Translations under genes and position numbers: made by a program | In this document: positions 26,253-45,853 of the stretch, one piece after another | Position numbering within the stretch: position 1 is the first letter of the stretch | Layout of the letters: each line of letters opens with the position of its first letter | The notes under the pieces: generated by a model | Database searches by the model: none | What the model was told of the DNA's origin: nothing | What the model saw: the letters and a program-made list of their open reading frames with translations, nothing else | Assembly: GCA_020091685.1 (NCBI GenBank) | Contig: CM034607.1 | Location: 1,370,944 to 1,434,943 of the forward strand | Source: Lutjanus erythropterus | Lineage: Eukaryota > Chordata > Actinopteri > Lutjaniformes > Lutjanidae | DNA: 64,000 bases | Direction of reading: 5' to 3'

Positions 26253-26326
26253 TGTGTGCCGTTCATGGCTGCACGACATCACATATTGTGATATGATTCA
26301 CAGTTAGTAGGAATGATCATTTTTGC

Positions 26327-26605
26327 ATTGCAACTAGCAATTATTTTCATCGATTAATGTGTTGATAATTTCATCAGTTAATCCATTAGTAGGCCATAAA
26401 ATGTTAGAAAATGGTGAAAAATATTGATCATTGTTTTCCAAAGTCTGAGGTCACGTCCTCAGTTGTCTTGTTTTGTCCACAACCCAAAGATGTTCCATTC
26501 ATTGTCATAGAGGACTAAAGAAACCAGCAAGTATTCACATTTAAGAAGCTGAAAGCAGAGAGTTTGGACATTTTTTTAAAAAAATATGACTCAAAACAAT
26601 CTATC
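26327..26605 (+). mobile_element. hAT MITE, left part, in ssr2 intron 1
   Basis: Begins 'gcaactagcaattattttca' with runs of cgattaat typical of the abundant fish hAT MITE. It runs on through 'gaaaccagcaagtattcaca' to about 26605, shortly before coding exon 2. The right end of the same family appears only after the exon (26855-26963). Confidence 0.65.
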
Positions 26606-26644
26606 AGATTTAATTTGGATCATTGTGTTCTGTTTTCTCTCCAG

Positions 26645-32878
<6,234 letters not shown>

Positions 32879-33271
32879 GAGGGTACAGCTGGGAGTGGGT
32901 GGTGTGGGTGGGGTGGATGTCAAAGTGGGCACAGGATCTCTGAATAACTTAATAACCCATATTGGGGGTGAAAGTTTAAAGAAAGGACAGTGACCAAGGA
33001 GTGTGATTGCAATCTGAACAAACAAGCAGCATGAAGAGAACTTTGTATCAGCTTCAGTGTGGTTAACAGACCATGAGTGTGTGTTCTCATCTACAGCTGG
33101 AGCTTCAGCAGCTGCTGCTTATTCCTTCATATTTGCAGATGGGTTCATGTGACAGATTACATTACAATTACAATGGCAGTTCCTACTGTAACAGCTTTTT
33201 GTATTTTTGTAATTGTATGTGTAATGAACTGAATTCAGATTTGAAGTTTGTAGATGGTGTTTGAACTTCAG

Positions 33272-33277
33272 AATAAA
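33272..33277 (+). terminator. ssr2 polyadenylation signal
   Basis: AATAAA (a second AATAAA at 33280-33285) is followed by a GT/T-rich stretch at 33290-33315, giving a 3' UTR of about 415 nt. No intervening better hexamer. Confidence 0.7.
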
Positions 33278-33299
33278 TTAATAAAAACAAGCTGGGTTT

Positions 33300-34700
33300 T
33301 TCTAAAACTGTGTCTGATTGATTTCTCAGGAGTTATATTCCATAGATCCACAAAGATATTTAAATATATAAAAACTCATGTGTGAATATGAAAACTTTTT
33401 TTTTAATTCAAGTTATTCAAGTTTATATACATTAATGTATATATATATATGTGTGTGTGTATATATATATATATACTGTATATATGTACATACATAAACA
33501 CAGGGTGGCATGATGTGGTAAAAAAAGTCGTGGCAAATTATTTTGACTGAAATTGCGATTGCAATATAATTAGTGGGAATGATCATTTTTGCATTACAAT
33601 TTTAATTTTTACTTTTACTTTTTTTAAACTTAACTTTATCATTGTTGTAGGTCTGTACTCTAAAAATTAAGAAATTGAGAAAACTCAAACTTTCAAGGCA
33701 CTACATTTTGAGTTTTTTGAGCCCAACTCAAACATTTTTGAAAAAGTTACCTGACCACGAATCTTTTGTTGAGATAATTAGTTATTACAATTAATTATTC
33801 TTTGGATAAACTGAAATCTTTGAGTTTTAGAAACCCCAAAAAGTTGTATTTAAAAAAATCATTGGGTAGGGTCATTGAAGTGAGATAAAAATCATTCAAT
33901 TTTCAGGCACCAAAATAATGACAAATCATGTTCACAGCTCACTGTGACCAATTTTTGAAATACATATTTTAGGTTTCTTCAACTCAAAGATTCAAGTTTA
34001 TCTAAAGAAGAAAAGTAAATTATCTCAACTAAACATTATAGGTCGGCAAAATGTTTTAAACTTAATTTTAAAGCTCAAGCGTTTAAGCTGGGCTGAAACC
34101 TTAAAAATTTTATGGCAGTTCCCTGCTTTGAAATGTTGAATTGTCACAATTATTTTTTTTACAGAGCAATTTTTTTCATACTTTCCTTAACTGTAAAAAT
34201 GTGTAGCCTATACACCAAAAAATATTTAGTCAGGTAAAATGAGTGATAGGCTATGACCATGGTGTTGGCTAGTCTCCATAAGCTAGCTATGGATGCCATA
34301 AAAATACAACAACAAAACACACACACACAATGAAAAAAAAAAAAAGAAGAAGAAAAAAAAAGAGAAGTCCTCAGGAAAAAGAAAGAATTGCAATTTGGTT
34401 CTGGTTCTGTAATTTGGATATTGCACTTGGCTATACTGCCATTTCAATGATGCAATTAATTGTGCAGCCCTAAATGTGTGTTTTGTTGTGTGTGTGTACA
34501 AATTAAACAAAACTAACAGCAGCACTGACTGTATTTTGTACTTTTCCGCTTTTATTGTGAAACAGGAAGTCTTATTTTTCTAGCACTTGTCAGGTTGAGG
34601 TGTCCTTGCCAAATCTGAAGTGAAAAAGATAAGGCAGGGTGCTAAATTTCTTAGTCGATAGAAGGTACCTTGAACGCCTCTCAGGTCGCTAAACTCGTCT
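33300..34700. other. spacer between ssr2 and the kinase gene, nested hAT-like repeat
   Basis: TA/TG microsatellite at 33428-33490. A hAT-like repeat runs from about 33503 ('ggtggcatgatgtgg') to about 34474 ('attaattgtgcagcccta'), filled with AT-rich sequence and an A-rich run (34329-34365). No gene. Confidence 0.5.
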
Positions 34701-34779
34701 TTACGGTAAATCGGACATGACATGACACAGAGTGACAGCGGGTGTTTTCCGCATTCTCCAACCGCCTGAGAGCTCCAGG

Positions 34780-34904
34780 GCCGAGCTGCTGCTCACACAC
34801 ACACTGTGCTGTTACCAGGAGCGGAGCTGGGACTCAGCACATCCATGGGGTTTGAGCACGGTTCATGTGAACATCCTGCCCGAAGAAGCCGACAGTCACC
34901 GCAG
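34780..34904 (+). other. candidate non-coding exon 1 of the DAPK-like kinase
   Basis: CpG-containing sequence ending CACCGCAG|gtgagt (donor at 34905) and lying about 1.6 kb after the ssr2 polyadenylation signal. No protein start is convincing. The next gene on this strand has its ATG at 47629 in an exon with an acceptor at 47532, so a roughly 12.6-kb first intron is inferred, not shown. Confidence 0.4.
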
Positions 34905-35334
34905 GTGAGTGCATTCTGTTACAGACGCTCTGTTCTTCGCTGGTCAGCGTGGGAACAATATTTCTCGGTTCATTTTCCGTATTTATACCGAATCCATATG
35001 ACTGAAATATTGTAATGAACCAGCCTTCACTTTCAACTGTGTGTCTGATGGGATTAGAAAGTTTTGTATCAATGCATTCTTCACTAACTGTAGGATTTGA
35101 GCGTTTTTCTCTATAAAGCTTGTCACAACAGGTTGAGGTGAAAAACGCTGCAGGCTGCGGGTGTCAAACATGGAACAGGTGGTTCGAGTCTGAAACATTC
35201 ATTATTGACAGTCAGAAAATATTTGACAGGTTTTCTTGTTTAGAGACCTGCTGAATAATGCGGAACCAGAATATGTTGCTGATAAACATCTCAGCTTTCT
35301 GACAGTTCATTACTGTTTATCTTCTTACTAAATT

Positions 35335-36070
35335 CCAGGAGTGGAAGTAACTAATTACAAATACTCAAATTACCATAATTAAGTATTTTTTGGGGGTACT
35401 TGTCCTTTTATGAGAAGATTTTGAAGTCTGTACTCTTACTTGTACTTAAGTATGCATTACACCATGTAATCTACTTAGTTACTTTTAAAATCATGATAGT
35501 GTACTGAGTACAATTTGAATTAATGTCCAAACCTTTCATCTGTATATTTGTAGCCAATAAGGTGATCTGATCACAAACAAGCCAATGAAAACTATAAGTC
35601 ATAGACAAAAAAAAAATGAAACACTGCAGTTTTGCGATGAGGATTTTAATAATTAATCATCGATAAATGAATTATCATTAAGAATTTAACCAATTAAGAA
35701 TTTACTAATCAATATTTAATCAATAGTTTAAAAAATGGCAGCCCATTTAACATTGTTTTGTCTGCCTTTTTTTGAATAAGGAATCTTAAAAACTTTAAAA
35801 ATGACAAAAGAAAAACAGAAGAAATTAAACTGAGGATAAAATCATTTTAGACAGAAGATTTGGACGAACACAAACTCCTTTGATTGAAAGCTGTGATTGA
35901 TAATGCATTAAACATCAGCGGTTAAAAAGTAACTAATACTCTGAGTAGTTTTTTAGATGAATATTTCTACTGTATTTTTCTAACACCACTACTTTTACTT
36001 GGAATTGAGTAATATTTCAGTAATGTAACAGTACTTGTACTTGAGTAGAGATGTTCAGTACTCTTTCAGC
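35335..36070. mobile_element. hAT-like MITE ('tacttgagta' type)
   Basis: Left end 'ggagtggaagtaactaatta' with repeated tactt/aagta words, and right end 'gtacttgtacttgagtagag', are the inverted-end layout of a fish hAT non-autonomous family. The interior holds another attaat-rich repeat (35640-35930). Confidence 0.5.
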
Positions 36071-36087
36071 TTGTTTAAAGTGTGGTG

Positions 36088-36145
36088 ACTGTGGTTCAGA
36101 AGGCAGAGCAGGTTGACTACTCATGAGAAGGTTGGTGGTTTGATC
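36088..36145 (+). mobile_element. tRNA-like SINE head
   Basis: TGGTTCAGAAG fits the Pol III A box, and GGTTTGATCC, about 35 bases on, approximates the B box. The SINE body appears to resume at about 36895-37175, ending 'gctttgagcggtcagtagtc' then 'gctgtataaaggcagcac'. The 750 bases between carry a LINE scrap and the left half of a hAT MITE (36228-36375). Confidence 0.45.
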
Positions 36146-38449
36146 CTCGAGGATCAAGGATTTTTATTATCCCTGAAGGGTAATTTGTTGTCCAGCCAGC
36201 AGTAACAACCACACAGTAGACCATAATAAGGCTGCAACTAGCAATTTTCTCGATTAATTGATTAAAATGTTTGTTTTAAAATGTCAGAAAATTATGAAAA
36301 ATGTTTCCAACAGTCCAAGATGACATCCTCAAATATCTTGTTTTACTCACAACCCCAGAATATTCAGTTTTTCATCTTGTGCAGTATGAAGGTATTATAG
36401 TATACCAGGGTAGTTAGGAATCCTGAAGGTATGATTTTCAATACAGTCATCATGAATTTAAGTAAGTTATCTGAAATGTAGAAGTTGCTGTTTTTGCTGA
36501 TGCTGATGAAAAAATAAAAATAATTGAAATGAATTTATTACAACAGGGAACTTAGCTAACAGAAGAATTATTTGGAGGAAAGAAATAATAGTAATTTCTG
36601 CTCTATAGCCTCTAGATATAGAATCATGAAAATATTGCCACACATAACTTTATTTTTTAGATTATAAAAGCAGTTTATTAGCCACATGATACATCTATAA
36701 ATCATCTCTGTTGAGTCAAATGATGTGCTGGTGTCCACAGAAACAAGTGCCAGTGACAAGAGTGTTTATTTCCTATTTATCCAATAATCTATTGGCCATT
36801 AGTATTTAAACCCAGCAGGACCTGTCTATGAAGGCATTCTTACAACAGTATTTTTTTTAAAAAAAAAAGCCTAAAAACAGTATAGTGAAGCAACCCTGGA
36901 CCTGCAGACTGGACATTTGGAGGTTGGGCATTGTGGACATGGCACTGGACCCTGAGCTGTGTGAGAGTGTTGGTGTGTGTGAGTGAACAGGTTAAGCAGA
37001 GAGACGTTGCAGGGCTTTGGATGGAAACTGCTGTTTCACTCCTGATGAGCGTGACCGCCTCAGGCTGCCATCAGTATGTGCATGTCTGTGTGAGCGGGTG
37101 CTGACATGTGTTGTTAAGTGCTTTGAGCGGTCAGTAGTCTAGAGGAGAGCTGTATAAAGGCAGCACATTGACCATTTTGAATTATAATCTGTAAGATTTC
37201 ACTCTATAGTTGCCATGGAGACAGCTAGTGCAGCTTAATACCACTGCAAATATCCTTGAACAGCTGCTTTGTCAGAAGTACAATAGAAAAGCAGAAGAAT
37301 CGATGTTCACCAAGAAACCAAGAAAACCACAGCTGTTCTAATAAAGAGGTCAGTCAGAGTAATTTCACCTGTGATCTGATGTCATGTTGCACATGATAGC
37401 ACAAAGACTTTTCCACACAACAGCAGGGCGAGATAAGTTTGGTTATGTTACTGAAGTGCAGCCCTGTTTCCAGCTATTCTTCATCTAACAGCTCACTGTG
37501 GCTGCTCCTCACTCTGTTTCTTCTTTGCAAAAATCGAAAATGATCTGGTCACAAAAAAATGGCCCATATTTTATTTGTGTTAAGTACAGTAGTACAGTAC
37601 GACCAATGCTTATTTTGCTCTTCATTGTGTATGAAAGTGAAAAGGGCTGAGCAAAGTGGAATATAGATCACCTGATCCAAGTACTGGAGGTGCTGCTTCA
37701 AACACATTGTGCAGTGGAATAAGATGAGAGTAACTCTGCAAAGTAAATTTTGTGGTGATGACTGTGATAAGCTCAACCCAGCAGTGGGGATCACATGACT
37801 GCAGAAATGTGGTTGTCATTCATAGTCCTAGCCACTGGTTGACTCAGAGGGTGAGTTTACAAGTAATGCTGCAAATGTGTCCTGTGGATGTTTCTGTGGG
37901 AGATAAAATATGTTAACGTGCCCTATATGCTTCTTCACCATGAATGCATCACGACTGTCTTTGTGCTTGAGACGAAGTTTTGTTCTTAGTTTGGTTTGTC
38001 TGTCAGCAATATTACAGAAAAAGTAGTGGTCCAGTTTTCATGGGACTTGGTGGGAGAGTGTAGCCTAGATCAAGGAAAAACTCCTGAAAATTTTGGAGCA
38101 GATCAGGTTTGTAAGAAATAAGTAATGTCTAAATCATTCATATTGTTTTTTCCATGTCCATAGAAACAACATATGCCAGTTGAAATACATCCAGACAGGT
38201 ATAGAGGTTCCACTGGCAGATTTGCAGATCCTAGCAGAGTGGACAGTTGGCCCTGGTGGAGGCCTGCTCTCTCTGAGTGCCCTTCTATTGTTTTTTTGTC
38301 CCTGCCCCTCAGACACCACTGGCTGACTTCATAAACAGCAGAATACGTGTGTGGTTAACCTCATGTTTGTCTGACGGTCAGAACAGCTTTGAAAACCATC
38401 CTCCCACCAAAATGTGGCTCAGGGGCCTGGATGCAGTTCACTGAAAGGT

Positions 38450-38925
38450 TTCATGTGGCCCGCAAGACCATCATGGAAATACTAAAAATAAAAGTCTAGC
38501 AAAGACACTCAATAGCATTTTGCTTGCCATTAAACCATTATCAGACCTTTATTTTGAAAGGGCTCAGTGCTGTTGTTCATTGGTAATGATAATGAACTGT
38601 ATTTTTATATTAAACTGTAACTTTATTCACTCAGTGTTGTACATCCATGTTGTTTATGATGTTCTTCTTCTTTTGCTGCTACTATCATTACAACCTGTAT
38701 ACAGTCTGCATGGTTCACTGTAAAACATCAAGTTTAAACATTGACAACAAAATATTAGTCCACAGTTCATCACATGGTAATTCAGAAAGGCTGACCAACA
38801 GTAAGTGTCCTATATAGAACACTTCTGACCATTTCATTATTAGAGATTATTAGGAGGTTATATCATTTGTGTCTCAGCAGCCTGATCACTTTCTCATGTG
38901 GCCCCATGAAAAATAATTGTCCACC
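38450..38925 (-). mobile_element. DNA-transposon copy A of an inverted pair
   Basis: Near-identical in reverse complement to 42069-42562 over more than 400 bases, for example 'ctgtatacagtctgcatggt' here against its inverse at about 42283-42307. The ends carry 'catgtggccc'-type inverted text. No coding capacity. Confidence 0.75.
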
Positions 38926-39389
38926 CAGTTCCAAACCTCTCCAACGTCAGACGAGGTCTGTGTTTGACCTTCTTTAACTGTCCAAAATCAACAGTCTGAC
39001 TTTCACACACACTCATTGTGCTTGGTCAGCTGTGATGAGGTGAAAATGGAGTCAGGGGTTTGAACTTCTCTCTTTCAGCAACACAACTGTCACTTTTCGT
39101 CAACAGCTGAGCGGAGCACTATGAGACGCCCTCCATTAGAGACTGTCTGAAAACATGAGCTGTTGTGGAAATGACGTGGTGAGACGCCTTCTCTAACAGA
39201 TGGATTCACGTCAGTTTCATGAGTCAGCTTTATAGTTTTGGACCAGGGCCTTCAGTATTTGAATCAAGCAGCTCAGAAAGAAAGTGTGTGAAATTTGCAG
39301 GCTACAGCTGTTAGTTCAGTGTGTCACACACACATAATAAATAAAGGGTTCCTGTGAAAATTACTCGTAAAGAAGAAGTCATTGTTTAC

Positions 39390-40310
39390 ATTCAGCAGTG
39401 GCGGACAAAGTAATCAGCCCAGTACTTGAGTCAAAGTATAGATACTCCTGGTCAAATATTACTCAACTACAAGTGAAAGTTGCTCAGTCAAAATTTTACT
39501 TGAGTTGAAGTACTAGTATTCAAAAGTACATGTTTTTAAAAATACTTAAGTATTTGAAAGTACAAATTACAAAGTACATTTTCTAATATCAATACACACT
39601 GTATTGTTTTCACGATACATTTACAGAAGCTTGTAACTCTCTGAAACCATCTAATGAAGCACTGACCTGCTGTAGAACCACTCTACTACACAAAGTCTAT
39701 AGAAACACCTATAAAAACTTCAACATAGAAATACAATCAAAACAAAAGGACAGTTATTGTCATTTTCTGATGTAACTGTATTAAAATCTCATCATAAAAT
39801 TTGATTGAAGCCAACTGTAAGGAGTTCTCCAAGTTAAATAACTGAGACTTCTTTCTGGCTTCAGGGCAGTAGATACATTAACCTGATAAAAACAATCCAA
39901 CATTAAAAGCTACCTGGAATAATGAATAATTCTAATAACATCTTGAGATTTAATTTTGTCTTTCTTCTGCCGTCACCATTACCGCTTTTTGTTTGAATGA
40001 AGAGGAGAGCTTGCTTGTTCTTGTTACAGAGAGCGCCTGGATGACGTATTTAAACTTTTACATCAGTCTCATTTGAGAGAGCTACTGTGATTGGTTTCCT
40101 TTTGTGAGGAACACAGCATGTGACCAATTGTATTTTAGAAAGAAAAAACAGCAACAGCTGACTTCAAAGCTCAGTCGAAAAGTAACAACAACCTTCATAG
40201 AAATGTAGTGGAGTCAAAGTGCAATATTTGTCTTTTAAATGTAGTAGAGTGAAAGTAATAAGTTTCCAAAAAACAAATACTCAAGTAAAGTACAGTACTT
40301 TGTTGGTGCA
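39390..40310. mobile_element. hAT-like MITE ('tacttgagta' type)
   Basis: 'agtacttgagtcaaagtata' near the left and 'actcaagtaaagtacagtac' near the right form inverted ends; AT-rich filler; no ORF of note. Confidence 0.55.
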
Positions 40311-41070
40311 GTGAAGCTGGTAGCACACCACATGTTTCAGTGTGTTACATGATGAATCAGTGGGATTCTGCGTAGAATAGCTCCGATCTGGTTCTGATAT
40401 ATTCATTTGGATATCTGCAGATTGTGATACTATACTGATTTTTATTATGTCTGAGGTTACATGAGAAAAACGATGTGTGTCAGTTGCGTTGACAGACTGT
40501 TCAGTGTTCATGTTGTTAATTCAGTGTTCCCCTTGTGTATTGTAAGCCTGTTGACCCTCTGGGTTGACCCCCACTGGGCCTAAGCATCCCACGATTCAGA
40601 GAATGTAGTTGTAAGATTTTTTCAAACAACAGTTACAGGCGTCTTGGTTGTAAACAGATATACGTCTGGTTGTAAAGCTCACCAGTGACATCTGTTAGTT
40701 AAAACATTCATGCACTACAGAGTGGCAAGGCCCTCCTCTCCCAGTGTGCCCCATGGGACTTTATCTAAGAAAATATATGGTAGTCAACGGTGAGAGACAA
40801 ATACATGTTTTGATCCTCTTTGAATTGTGCCATAAATTACTCATATTTTCACTTCTTTATCATTACTTCTCCAGAAATTAAAACAAAACCTGTGTTTTTA
40901 AATGAGTTGAATGCTGCTTAGTCAAAGCTGGCAACCTTTTTAATACTTTCCGTTGGTTAGATAGTAATGGTGAAGTTTTCAATTTAAAGATAATTTTACA
41001 TGCCAAAGAAAGTTGCAGTTCAATTTCTTTTGTTGTTGAAAACAAGACACACTGTCAGAAAAGTCTTTGA

Positions 41071-41097
41071 ATATATATATATATATATATGTATATA
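41071..41097. repeat. (TA)n microsatellite
   Basis: Short TA run in the putative first intron. Confidence 0.9.
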
Positions 41098-41260
41098 GCT
41101 GTTTATTTTTGTGAAATAAATGACATTTATATCAATACTTGATGTCAAAATATTTTCAAATTTCCAGTCATCTTTTAGCACTGATTTAATTTAGGTTCAT
41201 ATGAAATCTGTGTTATGGCTTTTTAAATGATCAGTTTTGTGATTCACAGAAACTATAGAC

Positions 41261-41982
41261 CAGGCCTATTCAACTATAGCCCGGTGGATCCCGACCTTTT
41301 GAATTTTCTGTGGCCTGCAAGACTGCTGGTAAATCACGATTACATGTGTGTCATACATGTGATAAAATAAAATAAAGGTAGCCTACATCTCTGAGCTTAC
41401 CCGAGCTGTTCAGGCTCACTGGTTCTGATCTGACTTGGATAGCTCTACATCATGTTACGTCCACACCATGCACCTATATGCTGGACAGGGTGTGCTGTAA
41501 TTGGCTGCCATGCTCACGCTGCACTTGCACTCAGGGCTCGCGGATGAGAGGTAAAGTCTGGTTAGCTAAGCTAACGTCATGTTGCAACATGTCTCTCAAA
41601 ACCCAAGAGATGGAAAGCTGATTTTGAAAATCGGCAGTTCAGGCGAGTGGACGGACAAATATTTATTTACTTTACCTGCTGTGACGAGTAATAAACCGGT
41701 CTGTTTACTGTGCAACAGTATATCTGTCATGAAAGAATACAATGTGAAGAGCACTACAAGACAAATCATGGCTTGTTTTATTTATAGAGGTTAGGACCTT
41801 GGTTAAAGCTCCGTATATAAAAGCATTAAAGTGAAAGGAATATGTGTCACTAGTTTATTTCATGTATATATCTACTAACATAAGAGTTATTTTTAGCCAT
41901 TAGTTGACAAATATTCTGTGTGGCCCACGAACCCCAGTGATTTTCCTATTTGGCCCACTTGGTATTGAAGTTGAATAGCCTG
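41261..41982 (+). mobile_element. hAT element with 8-bp target duplication and BED-finger remnant
   Basis: Ends CAGGCCTATTCAACT and the inverse of CAGGCTATTCAACT; CTATAGAC flanks both sides (41253-41260 and 41983-41990), the 8-bp duplication diagnostic of hAT. Inside, on the + strand (41579-41794), is the start of a transposase-like frame with WTDKYLFTLP and CLLC, resembling the N-terminal zinc-finger region of hAT/GTF2IRD2-type transposases. The catalytic core and dimerisation domain are missing, so it is a 722-bp deletion derivative. Confidence 0.8.
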
Positions 41983-42068
41983 CTATAGACCCTACCCAGT
42001 CTGTGTCATTGGATAAAACAAGTTTCCTCTTAACACTATTTTGCAGCAGCACCAGCTGCTCCAGAGTA

Positions 42069-42562
42069 CAGTGGGCAATTTTTTCATGCGGGGCCACATG
42101 AGAAACTGATCAGGCTGCTGTGGACCAGACACAAATGATATAACCTCCTAATAATCTCTAATAATGAAATGGTCAGAAGTGTTCTATAGGACACTTCTAC
42201 TGTTGATCAACCTTTCTGAATTACCATGTGATGAACTGTGGAATAATATTTTGTTGTCAATGTCTGAACTTGATGTTTTACAGTGAACCATGCAGACTGT
42301 ATACAGGTTGTAATGATAGTAGCAGCAAAGAAGAAGAACAACATAAACAACATGATGTACAACACTGAGTGAATAAAGTTACAGTTTAATATAAAAGATA
42401 CAGTTTATTATCATTACCAATGAACACAGCACTGAGCCCTTTCAAAATAAAGCTCTGATAATGGTTTAACAGTAAGCAAAATGCTACTGAGTGTCTTTGC
42501 TAGATGTTTTAATTTTTGGTGTTTCAATGATGACCCTGTGGGCCACATTTTGCCCAGGCCTG
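42069..42562 (+). mobile_element. DNA-transposon copy B of an inverted pair
   Basis: Starts CAGTGGGCAATTTTTTCATG and ends GCCCAGGCCTG. 'ctccaga' occurs just outside both ends (about 42059 and 42563), compatible with a slightly damaged hAT-type duplication. Inverse partner of copy A, 3.1 kb away. Confidence 0.7.
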
Positions 42563-45520
42563 CTCCAGATCCTTGGACTTCTACTAGCATCAGCCCACGC
42601 CACTGTGGGCTGTGTAGGATTCTGTCATCTGACATGTGCTGCAGATAATGATGAGAGACAGCCCTCATTTCCCATGATGCTTTGCTGAGACTTACTGAGA
42701 AGTTTGATGTTTTATGTTCCAAAATGCAAATGTTATATTTTGTTAGTGTTTGTAACGAGGTGGGTGGTGTTTCCTGTTAAACTCTACTGTGGAGTCAATG
42801 AAGACAGATATTTATCTTTCAATTCATGCTGTGTAGCACAAAGTTTATAAATAGAAAACGTGGGTCTGTGGAATTTAGATCGTAATGGTGAAATCTGATG
42901 AGTCAAATATGTCAATATGGACCTCCAGCACCAATGCTGGATTGGATTGGTCCCATCTTTAGCCTGAGTCAGTGTCAGCAGATACTCATTATTAAAGGAC
43001 ACGGATCAGGATCACTGCCAATTAAACTTGATTCAATATCCTTCCTGTGGTTCACATATAAATTTAAGACTTTTCATTTTTTGTATATATGTGGACTAAA
43101 CTGGACAGCCTTTAAAAAATGAAATCAAATGTTGCATCTGAGCACACAGAGACTGTTGAAATAGATCCAGAGCATGCAGTTATCAGTCTGACACCTTGTG
43201 TTATCACAGTGGTCCAGACATAGGATGAAGTGACTGTGTGACCTAATGTTGCCTGGTGTAAATGACATCTTTCAAGTCAGCTTGGCAGGTCTGGGCTTTA
43301 GGAGACTTGGGTTACATCAGACGAGCAGTATGAAGGTGTTTTATGGTATTACATGACTTCATGGTGGCTTATCTAACTGATTTCAAAGGTTACTTTGAGT
43401 AATGTGGGAAAAAGAAAAGAGTGAAATGATGTAACAAGGGACGCTCCCAGTGACAGTCTGGTTGAGCGTGCCAAGTCATGTGACCAAGAGAAAGCTCCTG
43501 TTTTGGGACTGGTTGGACTCGTATGTGATTTGTATGTTTAGATAGAGGTGGAGACTGGAATTTAAAAATGGGGAAAAAAAAGAGGAAGCAAAGAAAAATA
43601 CAGAGATATAGAAAGCAGAGAAATGAGGAACAGGAAGAAAGAATTGAGGAAGGGAAAACTGGAAAAGGTGAGAAAAGTAAGTGGGAGAAGGGTGGAACAC
43701 GGGGTCATCATTCGGTTCAGGTGGGGGCTGATCAGTTTGGCTGCACAGAGACATTGTAAGGATGGGGAACACTGAATGTGCCAAATGTAGAGGCAGTGTA
43801 TTGAAGCTGACCTCTGTTAAAGATCATTACTGCTCTGTATCTGTAGGAGTGTGAAAAATAAAGGACTCTGCTAGATTTACAGGGCCTCATACAAGAACCA
43901 GTCATATGAACTGATTAGTTCCTCAGTGGAACCCCGTCTTCTCATATTTTGAATTTTGTCTCAGGTACAAACACAGTTTATGAATGGTCAGTGCAGTTAG
44001 TCTGCTGTTATACAAACTGTAGTTTTTCAGTAATTTATTTCAGATTGTTACTTCATTACTTTAAAGCAATTCAGAGTTTGAAAATCTCTTATTAATTTCA
44101 CTTTCACTCTTCAGAAAGCATAGTTTGAATTACGGGGGAGCTAAGGGGAGTTCAGCTCCCCTGAAAAGACCATGAGCTCCACTGAAAGCCTCGGGGGGAA
44201 TGCTAAAACATTGGTTCCCAACCTGGGGTCCGGGCCCACCTTAGCGGGGCGCCAGAAATCGCCAAGATTTTGTCTGCTCTGAGGTCCTCAAAATCAGATT
44301 TGCACGTCAAATAAAATCACAATTTCACGGTTCGTCCACCTTTTCCAAAGTCAAATTCAAAGACTTTTCAAGTATTTTCAAGGTTAATTTTAAATCTTTT
44401 CCAGCACCTTCTAGCTGGTAAATGACATATTTATATACGAAATGATTATTTCACCTCTTTGTCATATTAAGTCAGATGTTATTGTGCTGTCATCAACCAA
44501 AATTATGATTTATGTTTGAGTTCTACAGATGGATGACAAATTAAAGGAAAACACAACAACAAAATCTGTCACCCATGGTATTAGGGTTGTGAATTTTGTG
44601 CATTTTCCTCAATTGATAGTTAATAATTCAAACAATTGATTAATTACTAATAATTAGTAAGATACAAAACACACATTTTTCCTCTTTTTCTCTTTGATCT
44701 CTTTTTTCTTATTTTAAGTTTAATTTTAAATTTTCTTATCCAATGAATGACTCAGCCAGACAAAACACTGTCATATTAGGCACAATTAAATTATTGATTA
44801 ATTATCAGTTAATACAGCTCTGTTGGCCTGTGTCCCTCTGCTCATTTCCTGAATTTTTCTTATTTTTTGCTCTTGATTAATAAATGTATTCCTGAAACTG
44901 TAGTCTTATATTCTTGTTATTCATCCTCCCTGAAATGTTTTTGACAGTATTAACTGTGATAGTAACAGTAAAATGTCTTTCACAGTAACCCTGAAATTGG
45001 GCGTGCTTATGAATGAACAGGAGAAGACGGGCGTTCAGTTTTAGTTTTCATGAATCAGAGGAATTCATTTGTCTTGAAGGAGAGGAAACGCCACCTTTTG
45101 GGAAGTTTTGTGATGTTTTCTGTATTGATCCATGATGAGGATTTGAACAGACGGAGCACGTCAGTAAAATTCAAAATTAGTCACTTTGGCAGCCAGTATA
45201 TAGCCATTAATATGTGGTCCAAGAAATTGAAAGCATCATCATACAATTTGAGCAGCCTTTCAGTCAAAACATTTTGTGTTCATGTTCCTTCATTTCTATA
45301 CAGACCTATGAAAAGTGGTGCTGCCACTTTTGACATTTTTTTTTTTTTTATTTAGGACAGGGTCTACCAGTGGTTCCCAAACTTTTTCTGGCATGCCCCT
45401 CTTTCAGGAGCCAAAACAAGTTTGTACCCCCCCACCCCACAGTTATTATCATTTATTAACAATAATTCAGGATGGAACTGATAAAAAAGGAATGTTGAAT
45501 TTATAGTAGTATAGTAGTAA

Positions 45521-45573
45521 TAGAGCATCAGACTTTTAATCTGAGGGTCCAGGGTTCAAGTCCCTGTTCAGGT
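45521..45573 (+). pseudogene. tRNA-Lys(TTT) relic, 5' part destroyed
   Basis: From 'tagagcatcagacttttaat' onward the sequence matches the vertebrate tRNA-Lys(TTT) gene. The anticodon stem is TCAGA/TCTGA with loop CTTTTAA and anticodon TTT at 45535-45537. The variable loop follows, then an intact T arm with B box GGTTCAAGTCC. The acceptor 5' strand and most of the D arm are replaced by 'atagtagtatagtagtaa', and no pairing with the 3' acceptor strand is possible. A non-functional tRNA copy or the head of a retro-element. Confidence 0.75.
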
Positions 45574-45584
45574 GTGTAATGTGT

Positions 45585-45814
45585 GGGGCAGCAGTAGGTC
45601 AGTCTGTAAGAATTTGCCTTGGGAACCAGAGGGTTGCTGATTCAGCCAGACCAGTCAGTACCGAGTATGGACTGTAGCTGGAGAGGTGCCACTCCACCAC
45701 TTGGACACTGCCGAGGTCCCCTTGCAAGGCACCGAACCCCTAACTGCTCGGGGCCACAACTGTATGCAGCCACCTCACTCTGGAATCTCTCCATTAATGA
45801 ATGTCCATAGGTGT

Positions 45815-45853
<39 letters not shown>

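Noticed and set aside
43560..43784. Lys/Glu-rich + strand frame (63 residues) and its minus-strand shadow
   Set aside because: Purine-rich low-complexity DNA; no start context, domain or splice support.
45521..45573. Functional tRNA-Lys gene
   Set aside because: The 5' acceptor strand and D arm are missing, so no cloverleaf can form.
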